Of a DNA stretch of 64,000 nt, positions 45,814 to 58,250 are shown piece after piece. The stretch's first letter is position 1; each line of letters opens with the position of its first letter. Under the pieces are notes generated by a model that saw only the letters and a list, made by a program, of their open reading frames with translations, did not search any database and had not been told where the DNA came from. The stretch is taken from positions 23,007,300 to 23,071,299 of the forward strand of contig NC_084814.1 in assembly GCF_963583255.1 (NCBI RefSeq). The letters are read 5' to 3'. The position numbers and the translations under genes were made by a program. This DNA comes from Pyrus communis (taxonomy: Eukaryota; Streptophyta; Magnoliopsida; Rosales; Rosaceae).

Positions 45814-48800
45814 ATGGATTCGGCGGTCCAGACCCTCCCTCCCGCCTCCGACCTCCCGCCCTCGATCGTCTCCTTCCTCGACGACAAGTTCCAGACCAAT
45901 GAAAATCTGAGCGGGGCTCCGACTCTCCTGTCGGAGCTCCAATCCCAGTGCGGTGACCTGGATAGAACCCTAATCGACCTGAATCAGAGGCTCGGATCCT
46001 CGCTTCTGACTTACGCTTCGTTCTCCGATCGAGTCCACGGCCGCTTAGGCGGTATCAATGCCCGATTGGCGGGTCTCGGATCCTCCACCCGCTCTCGCAC
46101 TTCAGGTTTGTGTGTGCTGGTATTGATATTTGGGCAATTCTGATTACAATTTTCAATTTTTTGGGTCTAATTTCGTTTCTGGTCTTGCTAATTTGGATAA
46201 CTTTTGTTTGTAGATGGAAAGGGGAACGAGAGGGCGGAGCAGATATTGGGAGAGGAGCTGCCGGCGTTGGCCAAGGAAGTGGCGAGAGTCCAGTCCGTTC
46301 GATCATACGCAGGTGTGTTTCTTGCGAAACAATGGAACTGAAATTGAAAAATGAATTAATAAATTTAAGGAACTAGCTTTAGCTGAAAGCTATAAACTTT
46401 CGTATTGTACTTGTTATATTGTTTTACAATTAGCTCACTTTGTTTGAATAGAGACCGGAAACGTGTAATTGAATACATTGATGCTTCGATTATTTGTGCG
46501 AGTAGTGAATTGTACGATTCTCATGAGTTCTGCTATTTTGCTTTATTTGCTTGTGTTGATGCACTTGTGTGTAATATGTATTGTGAAGGCCTCAACTGGT
46601 CTAAATGTGGTGTGATCACATATTATTTTAGGCAGTAACAGATGGCTAATGTAGAACCATGAAGCTGAATTTGTTTTGTGAAACTACAAATGGTTCGATA
46701 CTAAATGTTAGAATCCCAGTTCCCGTTTAAAAACTTTAAGTTGAAAGATGATAGTATGTGATTACGCTCCAACAAGTGCAATCCTATTTCTTAGGGCCCA
46801 ACATTTTGTTCGTAGTTTTTAGTTTTCAATAATTTGTGACATAGATAAAGGAAAAGTGTGTGGGTGAAACAAGGAATGAAGAAATTTGAAGGAATGATGG
46901 TGGAGGAAATGTGTATGAAATGACACACAAAGTGAAAAGTAAAAACCAAAAGTTGAAAACAATTTCATGTCGTTTTGACCTTCAAATTTTTGTTTTCGTA
47001 TAATCTGCATTCCTACCTTCTACCTCCCACCGTCTCCCTTTATTATTTTCCATTCCTCACTTCTCCCTTTTACGTTTCCTCTATCTCTAGAAGAACAAAT
47101 GAAAACTAAAAACAAAAGAGTTATCTAACGGGCCCTTAATTGGTGGAAATATTAGTGCTTTCTTAGTACTGGTTACATCAATTGTTGGACTTCAAAATCA
47201 TGCAGCCAGATTTGTTTTTCACATTTGGGAGAGTTTTTTCGTTAATGTGAAGTTGTCCTTTTACTTCTGAAGTACTTCCTGCATACTGTATGTTGGGTTC
47301 GTTTGCTGCTTGGCCTCTGTCTTCCGTGTTTTGTATGCCTGTACTACAATTTTCTTTCCTAGCATTACCAACTACTGAGAAGCATAGTCTCTGAATATTC
47401 GACTTCAAACTTTCTCACATTTTTTGGTCCTTTATTTTTTGTCTTCAGAGACTGCGTTGAAGCTTCAAACTATGATTGGTGATATTGAAGATGCTGTATC
47501 TTCTACCATGAAGAAAAACTCATGGAAGCATTCAGCAAGGCAGAATTCAGAAGTGAGTACCCTTTGTTTGTGAAAACAAAATATTTTGGTAATTACAATT
47601 TTGTTATATCACTATTTATTTTGCAAAGTCCTCATTTTCTCTCTTGGCAGGAAATGCGTCTGGGTGCTATTAAAACTCTTAAATTGATAGAAGATGTTTT
47701 AACTTCAGTTACCAAGACACACCCTCAATGGGCACATCTTGTGTCAACAGTTGATCACAGAGTAGATCGAGCTCTGGCCGTTTTAAGACCCCATGCTATA
47801 GCAGATCACCGGGCACTTCTTACTTCCCTGGGATGGCCACCGCCTCTTGCCACTTTGACTTCCTCAACTCCAGATACAGGGAGATCAACTGAAGTTCTGA
47901 ATCCTCTTTTCACGATGCAAGGAGACCTCAAAGATCAGTACTGTGAAAACTTTTTAGCCTTGTGCGGTCTACAGGAGTTGCAAAGACGAAGAAAATCGCG
48001 TCAACTAGAGGGCTATAATCGTGAGCTTGCTCTTCACCAGCCACTTTGGGTGATTGAAGAGCTTGTGAATCCTATATCATTGGCATCCCAACGCCACTTC
48101 ACAAAATGGGTTGATAAGCCAGAATTTATATTTGCTCTTGTGTACAAGACCACCAGGGATTATGTTGACTCTATGGATGAATTATTGCAACCACTGGTTG
48201 ATGAAGCAATGTTAACCGGGTACAGTTGCAGAGAAGAATGGATTTCTGGAATGGTATCATCCTTATCAACATACTTAGCGAAAGAGATATTTCCAAAGTA
48301 TGCTGGACAACCAGATGAAGATAGCGTAACGGGTACTCAGTCACAGGCTAGAATATCCTGGCTGCATCTTATTGACTTGATGATATCTTTTGATAAACGA
48401 ATCAAGTCTCTAATAGAAAATTCTGGAATCTTGCTTTCACTTCAGGATGACGGGAACTTCTTAAAGGTTTCTTCTCTATCAGTTTTCAGTGATCGACCAG
48501 ATTGGCTTGATTTATGGGCAGAGATGGAATTAAATGATATACTAGAAAAGTTGAAATCTGATGCTGGTGATGAGAGAAATTGGACTATGAAAGTCCAAGG
48601 AGCAGCTCTTTTATCTGATACTGAAGATCTCAAAGCACCTGCAATTTGTAGTGCCTATCTTCGGTGCCTATCATCTGTGGTTGATCGTTGTCGATCATTG
48701 CCTAGCATCTCTATGAGGTCCAGATTTCTCAGATTAGCTGGGGTACCTATTATACAAAACTTTTTGGAGAGCTTACTCATCAGGTGCCAAGAGGCTGAAG

Positions 48801-49567
48801 GTTTGACTGCCTTGACAGATGATGATGGCCTAGTTAAAGTTGCAAACTCCATTAATGCCGCTCGCTACATTGAATCTGTTTTAAAGGAATGGTGTGAGGA
48901 CATCTTTTTCCTCGAGATTTGGTCAGGTCGGAGTGATCAACTTGGAATATCAGCAGGCGATCAAAGTGGTAATGTCGAGTCAGTGGAAGGTCTAGATAAT
49001 GGTATTTTTCACGAGGAGGTTGTAAAGTTGGAGGCGTTTAGAATAGAATGGGCTGAAAAATTGTCTGTTGTTATATTGAGGGGATTTGAGGCTCAAAGTC
49101 GGGATTATATGAAGAACAGGAGGCAATGGCAAGAAAAGAGTGAGGATGGTTGGACAGTATCCAGATTTTTAGTTGGCGCTCTAGATTATTTGCAAGGTAA
49201 AATATCAGTGGTAGAAACTGATTTGAACGGGATAGACTTTGTTGGGGTGTGGAGAAGTTTGGCAGCTAGAATTGATCGATTGTTTTTCAGCGTTATTCTA
49301 ATGAGCAATGTGAAGTTTTCTGACACGGGCGTCGAGAGGCTTGGTAGTGATTTGGAGGTTGTATTTGGGGCATTTCGGGCATGGTGTTTGAGGCCGGAGG
49401 GCTTTTTCCCCAAAGTAAGTGAAGGGTTGAAGCTGTTGAAGATGGAAGAAGAGAAACTTCGAAGCAGCTTGGCAAGAGGGGAGAAATGGATGAAGGAGAA
49501 TGGGATTAGGAATTTGAGTGAAACAGAGGTAGAAAAGATTGTGAAGAGTAGAGTTTTTAAGAGTTGA
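45814..49567 (+). CDS. MAG2: RINT1/TIP20-family ER tethering protein MAG2
   Basis: Four coding exons: 45814-46105, 46214-46312, 47449-47552 and 47651-49567, all GT-AG, joining in frame to 803 aa (Arabidopsis MAG2 is close to 800). The N terminus has LPPSIVSFLDDKFQT and a leucine-heptad stretch (SELQSQCGDLDRTLIDLNQR) typical of the family's coiled coil. The RINT1/TIP20 domain fills exon 4, with HQPLWVIEELVNPISLASQR, YVDSMDELLQPLVDEA, LHLIDLMISFDKRIKSL and FSDRPDWLDLWAEMEL. MAG2 forms a Dsl1-like complex with MIP1-3 on the ER and tethers Golgi-derived COPI vesicles; loss traps storage-protein precursors in the ER. The alternative, MAG2-like, fits less well. Intron 2 (1,136 bp) is the longest. 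Confidence 0.95.
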
Positions 49568-52500
49568 GGGCTTCCAAGTGTTTCGTGTTGTACATGACTT
49601 GGGAACCCTTGGACTGACCCCTTCATTTTTCATGAAGCAGAACACAGTAAAGACAAAAGAAAGTATGCCATTTTATTTTCGAAAAGTAGTTTCGTTTGAT
49701 TATTTTCAATTCATTCAATTTTATTTTATATCGATCCTCTTAACATCTGTATAATATTGTGAATGATGATCGTTGTTTATGCCATGTTGAATCTGGTGGA
49801 TTGAGGACTTCAGATACAATTTTCTTTATACGTGTTTGAGAACTTGATACGATTTTCATCATCTGCAAAACCAGGGTTAAATCACATAGAAATATTTGCA
49901 AGAGAACACGGTAATTGTAGTAAAAACGGCTCAAACAAAGTAGATTTCTACAGGGATTGGTACAAATAACTTGTGTTTAAAAGCAATTGTTAATTACTTA
50001 TTTAATTCAAGAATTAGAAAATTGGAATTGTGGATTAAATAACAAGTGCAAATAATTAAGAGTATAGAAATCAACAATATTAAAAATAAGAATGCAAACG
50101 TTTTAAGAAAAAAAATCGAGTGTGAGAAGCAGTAGGGTTTAGCTGTGACTATTAACAATTTTTGTAGTCCTATTATTTACTTATGAATTAACACATACAA
50201 GCTTTGAATGTTAGGTTTACTAATGCATATTCTACCTGTGGCATTTAAGCTGGAATGCATATCTAATTGCAATCTGTTTGTGACCTTCAAATCAAATATA
50301 AACATGCAAGACTCATTAAGTTTTGTGCAAACTCTTTGAAAAACTATGCAACCCGTAAGAGCCGCCTTAAGTCAATTTCCAACAACAAGAAGCATTAACC
50401 AATTTTAGGGTGACATTCCAACAAAAATTGCATCCAATTACTTCTCTACACATCATAATGGTGATCAAGCATCAAGATATATAGATAGTTTAGAATCAGC
50501 GATTGAAAATTCAAAGCAAGCATGCATAACTACATATTCATGCTAAGGCTTGTGGCCTCGTTCTAGCAAAGAAAATTAGTTACACATAATCATAATTGAA
50601 TGCCAAAAATATTATTAAGAAAAGATAGAAAACATCCTTGTAAAGTTATAGATCACCAAAAGCTCTCTTTCTATTTTCGAAGAACGTTCTGGCTCTCTAG
50701 GGCTCCAAACTCAAACATATAGATAAACCTAGAATCTGAATCATACCTTGAAATAATATAATTAGAAAACACATTCCTAGTATAATTTGGTAAACTGATC
50801 CGCAATTAAAGTCAACCCATTGACTGACAAAAAACAGCACCGAATTAGGCTTGCAAGGTAGCATTGGAAAGCTTAGGACGTCCCCTTCAACTTTGTAAAA
50901 GAAATTTTCTTCGAAAAACGTCATCTTCAATTACTTATGGCCCAAACAAGCCCAAAACGTCAATCTAGCAACATTACACATCTGCCTTCATTAATTGTCA
51001 TGATCAAACGGCGTGGAATTTAGAGCTAAAATTTTGACACAATCATCTTCACTCTTTAAGGAATCAGCTTCAATTGGAATCACTCTAAGATTTCATCGTT
51101 TTGTCACTTTTTTTAAGCAAAGTAGATTCTACGGACCTACAATCAAAACATAAAAAAAAAAGTATCAAAATTCTCCCAAAAACATATAAAATCTAACCAA
51201 GAATAGGATTAAATATAATATAAAATTGACTTGTCAAAACTCGCAGCAGAAACGGAAACGATTGGAAATTTTCTGCAAGTAGAAACTATAACTGATGATT
51301 AAGATCATGATGTGATGGTGAAGGGTTTTTCCTTCATGCTTAAGATCATGAAGCTTTCAAGTTGAAGTATTTTCAGAATGCTTGACTTCATAGTTTGTTA
51401 GAGTGTGAATTGAAATGTCATATTCTCATAATTATGTTGTCATTTCTCTTTTTTCTTTTCTTTCTTGGCGCAATTCACGCCGGTGTTCGTTTGTATGTTC
51501 GGGAAGGTATTGGGTCATATTGTTAACTCTTCTTCTGTCATCCTTTTCTCATCACATGGATCGGAAACTGGAAATTTAACTGCCACTAACGACAAAGAGT
51601 AGGAGGTTGATGTTGTTAGTAGGTACTTGGAGTTGAAGTTAACTTGACATAATATGGAGTGTAGCAATGCATATGGGTGCAAGGTGAACGCTGTTGGCAT
51701 CTTTCATGACACTGAAAAAGACGGACATTCAGCCTTGATATTACCCTGTTCCCTAACCTAGAAGCTAGATACTAACCTAAAAAGATAAAGGGAAAAGATT
51801 GTTTGGTAGGATGTATCAATTCACAGTACTTCTGTTATGTTAATATGTGACCGAAATGTTAGTAACATTGAAAGAAATATTCGGCCGTGAATTGGTATCA
51901 GATCCCAGCTAATCATGAATGTTATAGGCTCAATTTAAGCTTCACAATTTCTTGCACAACTCATTAACCTTGATGCGAGGCAATGTAAAAATAGCAGGTT
52001 TCAGATCAACTTGTTAATGATTTGAGTAGTTATCGGTTCACCTGTTAAAAATCCGTCAGCGACTTGGGTGGTTATCGGGTCACCCAATAAGATATTGTTT
52101 GCTATATTTAGACATTGAGCATGACAATTTCTTGCATAACCTGTCAATCCGACAAGAAACGATACAACGCGTTACTAATTTGGTTGCTTTCGGGTCATCT
52201 CTTGAGAACTCGTTAAGATAATATATTTGACACGACACAATCCGTTACGATAACAATATAACACGAATACAACAAACTCAACCCGTTTGCGAGGCCTAAC
52301 TCGGTTGCATATTTTAACCACCTCAAGTTTTGAGAATACATAAGAAGAAACCAATACAATAATTTAGGGTTACATAGCATGATGTAAAATTATAAAGTGT
52401 GGCCATGCAATCTCCACCAAATCTTTTGCATGAATTGCGTTTTCCATATGCAGATCTCTCTGGAACTTGAGAGTCGTAGCTACGCAGAAGCTACAGTGTC

Positions 52501-53366
52501 CACTAGTACAAGTAGACTGCTGTTACTACAGTGGTCTTTCAAGCATGGACCACTGTTGGGCACTTATATTACTGGGGTCGAGTCGCAGTCATATATATGA
52601 AGAGGCCAGACGAGAAAACGATATGTGATGGCAGGTAGGATGATTAATTTCATCCCTACACATATATAGGGTGAATCTGAAGCGATAAGTCAAGCTTCAA
52701 GTTGAAATTTCTGGTCAGTGTATAAATGTCCGACCCTTCATTTGAATCAGAGTATGTGGGTTTTCTCACATGTCAAGGAGTTACAATTTACAGTTTCCTC
52801 ACCCTATCATATACTATGATCCACCCCAGGACACTGTATTTACAAACTCGTGTTTATCTCTGACTTCAAATTGAATAATTAAGAAATGAAATAACGGACA
52901 AAAATGTTGAAGAACAATTAGGGTTTTATAAACATTTAACTTACTGTGTCATACATGCTGTGTTTAAAATATCGATATAGGTAGAAATATCAATATGCAA
53001 ATTCAGAGAAATATAGCTGGATATATCGATGTCGGTTGTCTTTGACATAAATTATGGAAATTTGCAATGGATGGGTATATCAACTCAGTCAAATTTAGTT
53101 GAAATTAGAGAAAATTTTCTCAAAAAAAATTCAAAAGTTAGAAATATGCAACAGGTTCGGGCAAAATATATGTATTGAATCGGTAAATATCGTCGATATT
53201 CACCAATTTTCCTATATCTCGCCGATATAGGGTGAAGTTTGCATTTTACACTCCCTTTCCATATTGATATTTGATTTTTTGGATATTTCAACAGAAATAG
53301 CGACGATGGATATTTCAAGCACTACATGTATGGACCTCTAGTGAGTGTTTATGTGGATTATATATA
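49568..53366. other. Intergenic, no gene recognised
   Basis: The MAG2 3' UTR probably ends within about 150 bp. Repeat-like stretches with GGGTCACC/GGGTCATC and TTACGATAACA phrases occupy about 51880-52300, with a degenerate TGGTATCAGATCC at 51895, perhaps an old LTR relic. Palindromic GATAT/ATATC phrases fill 52965-53290. Confidence 0.4.
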
Positions 53367-53511
53367 GGGTGGTGCTATCCACACACATCTCATTTTACCT
53401 TCCACCTTTTAAATTTTTGACAGTCGAATCGAATGAAGTAAAAAGGATAAAATAATAGAAATTTACAGAATGTGTATTAAAGGTAAAAAGAAGTGTGTGA
53501 ATAACATCACC
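53367..53511. mobile_element. MITE with GGGTGGTGCTATCCACACAC ends
   Basis: The left end GGGTGGTGCTATCCACACAC and the right end, reverse-complemented AGGTGATGTTATTCACACAC, are inverted repeats. TATATA occurs on both sides. Interior arms (ATTTTACCTT and AAGGTAAAAA) are also complementary. Confidence 0.7.
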
Positions 53512-56031
53512 TTATATATACATGTTTGACCTTTTATTCATTCCATGTAAGTCATTTGCATGCAAAAAGATGGCCAAAATCGTAAGTTTCCAAAGTTCAG
53601 GTAAAAAGAAAAAAACTAGATAACTTGTTAAAGTCTGACGTTTAGGACGTATGCCCTTAACCAGAACTGGAATTACTTCGCATGCATTAGGGTTACTAGT
53701 CCTATTGTGTTTTTTACTGTTCTACCTCGAATCCTCGAAGGACATTCTACTGCGCTGTATCTTCTCCAGGCTACAATTAACCAGTCCTGCATGTTGGCCC
53801 TGCCCTATACAATGCATAGGATAAAGGCAACACCTTGGAGAAGAAGACAAGAGGGGTCCCAGAGTGAGAGAGACTCAGTGACTCAGTGACTCAGTGATTA
53901 CTTTACCAGGGCAACCGTCATGATTGCTACACGGAAGGGCCACGTGGAAGATGCAGAACATGTAAGCCTTGGGACAGAGTACACTGAGTTTCGGGTACCG
54001 GAAATTTAGGGTCCAAATTGAGTAGGGTTGGTAAATAAGGCCAAAGAGCAATTTATTGGCATTGTCCATCCCAATTCCTCACCACCTCAGGTGGCGCCTT
54101 CATAAGCATGGCTGTTTAGTACAGTCACTCCCCAACTTGTGCTTGCTTTGTCACATCAACCCTTCCCCCTCATTGCTCCCATATTTTGTTTAATTTGCAC
54201 ACCGGCTTCGCGAGAAGAACATACCTATCAATATTTACAAATCACCATTCTGATTCTAAATAGTACTGTTCTTAGAAATCTTATTTTCCCTAGAGTTAGT
54301 TTGGTCGGTGCGTAAATTCTAACAAAGTTACCTAACATTCACTATTTTCTTGATCTATCTACCATATAATCACAGTTAAAATAGGCTCACCATTCACTGA
54401 ATTTAGAGTTTTACACTTCAAATACTGTTGAACTTTGGTTTACGGTATGACGTTTCCTTCAAGAGAAAAAAGAAAAGAATGGGAAAACACTGTGATTGGA
54501 CAGCATATGGTCAGGCTGATTTGATCGTTCCTAAATTGAAAAAATTGCTCATCATATCAATAATCATGATAATAGAGAGAGAGAGAGAGAGAGAGAGAGA
54601 CAAAAAACATTGCGAATTATATAGGTTTGTTTGAGAATATTGAATAAGATTTGCTACAATGTTGCACTATTGAATCACAATAGCTCATCTACTACGATTT
54701 ATTGGCTCATATTTCTACATGAAATATTTATGATCATTTTCTAGCATTGGAGGAGGAGGAGACTGCAATTTTACGTGAATGCTTAAGTATAATGTTCTAC
54801 CACTAAAGCTACAAGCCCGACTTAACATCAAATATCATGTTTAATAAAAGAAACTAATCATGTCTACCAAACGTTTGCTTTCATATTAGTTATTCCTTGG
54901 CATGAGTGTGGGCTAACACTATGCTTTGGGGTTACAGTTTTTGGTCTCCCAACAAGTGTAAGAGTACTCGACATAAATGTTTATTTTACGACCTTTATTT
55001 TTCAATGTTTTTGTTTTTTTCTGAACTAAAAACATGAAGAGCATCGCAGTTGTGTGATGTTTAACCAACTTACTCATTAAAATAGTTTTCAGAAACCCTC
55101 ATTTCAGAAGCGTTTTCTCCACAATAGTTTCCAACTTCAAAACCAAATTAAACAAAGTGTTTTCAGTAGACAAAAGGAAGGCAAGAATAAAAAAAAAAAC
55201 AATTAAAAACAAAATAAAACAATTAAAGAGAAGGGCAATGCACCAAACAAAGAAATCCCATCGACCTTAATCATGCATACAAGGACAAAGTATCTTTTGG
55301 TAGCATGTAACATCTAACATTAAGCAATGACTAGCTGACTAAAACAGGCCATGTGTCCAAATGAGGGTACGTGTTATGCTCTAATGAAAAAAAGGTTATT
55401 TAGAGAAATATCCTTCAAACTCCTATTTTCCAAAACAAAAACCCACCTAATATTAAACATTCAAATAAAACCCAAATTTCAAATAGACTACCATGTAGAC
55501 AAATATATAACCAATCATTACAACATATTTAGAACTTATGCTATAAAACCCTAATTATGTTAATAAATATTATTACTCACCCTAATTATGATTAGCAATT
55601 AACCCCATATGGAAATTTTACCTTTTTTGTTTCATAAATATTATTAACATATATATATATATATATATATATATTAATTTACCCATATTCATAAAAACTT
55701 ATAGGCACATTTTTCGTATGACAAAAAAAAAAAAAAAAAAAAAGGAATCCTTTGTACGATCAATTATTTTGCGTCAAATAATATTGTTTGATAAAAAAAA
55801 AAAGAATCCATTAATATTCTTTTATTTTGTAAATAAATTATTTTACACAGATTATTACATACATTAGCCATTTTTTTATTTGTTATTATATATGTGTGTT
55901 AAAAATAATTTATCTATATTTATATGTAAAATATAAGTAAATTAATTTTTTATAAGAATTAAACAATATTGTAGGTATATTATGTTTCTAAAAAAAGAAA
56001 AGAAAATTGAAATTCATAAACAAAAAGTAGT

Positions 56032-56071
<40 letters not shown>

Positions 56072-56827
56072 TTTATCAAATTACATTTCTTTATTTTGTA
56101 GGTAAATTGAAATTCATAAACAAAAAGTAGTAGATATATTATTTTTTAATCAACTTACATTCCTTATTTTGTAAGTAAATTATTTTACATGCATTATTAC
56201 ATATAAAATGTAGATAAATTAATTTTCAATCAAATAACATTCTTTTATTTTGTAGGTAAATTATTTTGCATGTATTATTACATATACTGAGATTATTTTA
56301 TTATTAATATGCAATGAATTTAAACATTAATGCATTTTTTTCATTACTCCCTCCCTTCAAATCTGCATAGAATTAAATGTATACATTAAAATTGTAATTA
56401 GGGGTATTTTAGTCATCTGAAAAATAAAAAATGTGTATGGTCAAACAAAATTAATGAATTTGCTAATGTGGAGCCTAATAATTGGGTTTTATTCAAGTAA
56501 AAAATACTATGTCGGGTTTTATGTGAAGAAACTTGAATTTCAAGGGCTAAAGTTACGTTTTCAGTTAAAAAAAACCAAGTAAAGGTGTTTGGCTATCTTG
56601 ATGAAATTTTTAACCAAGAAGTAAGTACAATGGGGCCTCAAGAACAATCAACATCGTTGGTGTCTTATTCTAACTAAAAAGATTTGTGTCTCCACCCACT
56701 TTCCCACTCTCTTTTTAAGAAGCTTTGGTCTCGTACTTAAAACTTCCCCTCCACTATTTGATAGTGCGAAGAAGCTAAAAGCTATAAGCAGAAAATAAAA
56801 AAAGCAAGAGTGCTTCTTCAACCAGCA
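53512..56827. other. Intergenic, AT-rich, with (GA)n and (AT)n tracts
   Basis: A (GA)n tract lies at 54574-54600; the short CTCAGTGACTCAGTGACTCA triplication is at 53873-53897. No exon is supported. The last 150 bp or so, T/C-rich with a TTTTTAAG-like TATA (56714), are probably the PRE-b promoter. Confidence 0.45.
55650..56300. repeat. AT-rich tandem-like repeat, about 100-bp unit
   Basis: The phrase GAAATTCATAAACAAAAAGT, then AGTAGATATA, occurs at 56009 and 56108. The phrase TTTTATTTTGTAGGTAAATT and relatives recur near 55820, 56090, 56165 and 56250, each followed in several cases by ATTTTACAT-ATTATTACAT. Interspersed (AT)n runs lie near 55650 and 56035. Confidence 0.6.
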
Positions 56828-57206
56828 ATGTCAAGCAGAAGATCATCATCATCATCATCAAGAGCTTCTAAACCCTCAGATGATGAGATTAAGGAGCTCG
56901 TCTTAAAGCTACAACCGCTTCTTCCTCAGCTTCATCATGCGCGCAACACACCGGTATAGGCTTAGGGAAATAATCATACTTGCAATTTCTAACTAAAGTG
57001 ACCTATCGCTAGTGTTCTATGTTTAGGGTTTTATTTCAAATTTCACGCAGGTATCGGCATCGAGCATTTTGGAAGAAACTTGCAGTTACATAAAGAGGCT
57101 GCATAGGGAGGTGGAAGATTTGAGCAAAAGATTATCTCAACTCCTGGATTCAGCAGGCATCACTGATGTTGATGAAGAACTTATTAGAACGCTTTTACGA
57201 CATTAA
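56828..57206 (+). CDS. Divergent PRE-like atypical bHLH protein, PRE-b
   Basis: Exon 1 is 56828-56953 (42 codons) and exon 2 is 57051-57206 (51 codons plus stop). Donor CCG|GTATAG and acceptor CACGCAG|GTATCG lie between codons at the same site as in PRE-a, giving 93 aa. Family blocks: MSSRRS start, SDDEIKELVLKLQPLLPQL helix 1, VSASSILEETCSYIKRLHRE helix 2, VEDLSKRLSQLLD and a C-terminal ELIRTLLRH. Odd points: the RRSDK loop of PRE proteins is replaced by HHARNTP, and the N terminus is a serine run encoded by six TCA codons (a microsatellite). The exons are short, so simple open-frame scans miss this gene. Probably an HLH antagonist or co-regulator of growth like its relatives; the partner may differ. 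Confidence 0.93.
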
Positions 57207-57725
57207 TTTGGTTGGTTATCCAATCAGTGAGAGATATAGATAAATATATTTGAGGATTATATATATATATATATATGTATCTTTATCTATCCATATAAAT
57301 ATGTTTTTTAATCTTCAGTGTACCCTACTCTGATCTCTTCTGTGTTGTTAAAATGGTAGCTAGTCATTGATCTAGCTCCAAACTACATATTAAAATAATT
57401 TTTGGTCCTAAATTAATCATGACTTGCTGCAATATACAGACCAGAAACAATGTCTTCGATTTACAAAATATAGCGTCACAATCAATCATTGAACGATTAG
57501 GATTGAAAGCAAAGCAAGATAAAGAAAAAAAACGAAAGCAACCACCCCAGGTTGTTGTCTGCTAATATGGATCTGAACCTGTTTCATTCAGGGGAGTATA
57601 CAGTCGAAATGGTAAAATCTGGAACAAAAGTTGAAATGTATAACTGCATAATTTGGAACAAAAGTTGTGAATTTTTAAATTAAAATACAATAGTAGGAAC
57701 ACTAAGCCAGCAATAAGCCGTATAT
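57207..57725. other. PRE-b 3' UTR and flank
   Basis: Contains an (AT)n run near 57258-57275; no other feature seen. Confidence 0.4.
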
Positions 57726-58250
57726 GCATTGTAAGACCATCTCCAATGGTTGGACTAAAAGCCAAATATTTTAGCCCAAAAAATTTAGCTTTTCTGCTCC
57801 AACCGTTGTGACCTAAAATTTTAGCTCGGGATTATTAAAGAATGAACTTAGGCTTTTTTTTCTTAAATTAAATTTAAAAAATAAATAAATATGTAGACTA
57901 TCATAAATTAATTTTATGAACATTTTAATCTAAAAAAATTTTAATTCCGATAAATATTGAAAAATCACTAAATTTTCCACAAAGCAAGCCTTCAACTTTT
58001 ACCAATCTTTCAATCCTCGGCTAACTTTCAATTCACCAACCTTTCAACACCAAATTTTCAATTCACCAACCGTTCAACACCAAACTTCAACTTTCACCAA
58101 CCGTTCAACTTTCATCAATCATCCTCTATATAAACATATGTCCAATATTTGTTGATCACACAACCCTTCAACCTTCAATCATCCTCTATATTCACCAATA
58201 TTTCAACTTTCAAAGAGTTTTTGACTCCTAATAATCCTCAAGATCTCATC

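Noticed and set aside
47522..47650. ATG at 47522 as the start of MAG2
   Set aside because: It lies inside exon 3 in a different frame and reads through intron 3. The splice sites and conserved residues place the true start at 45814, with exon 3 read in another frame.
49186..49645. Minus-strand open frames over the MAG2 3' end
   Set aside because: Shadows of the MAG2 coding frame; no family likeness.
51880..52300. LTR retrotransposon with primer site TGGTATCAGATCC
   Set aside because: Only a degenerate primer-like string and repeat-like phrases are visible; no LTR pair or target duplication could be found.
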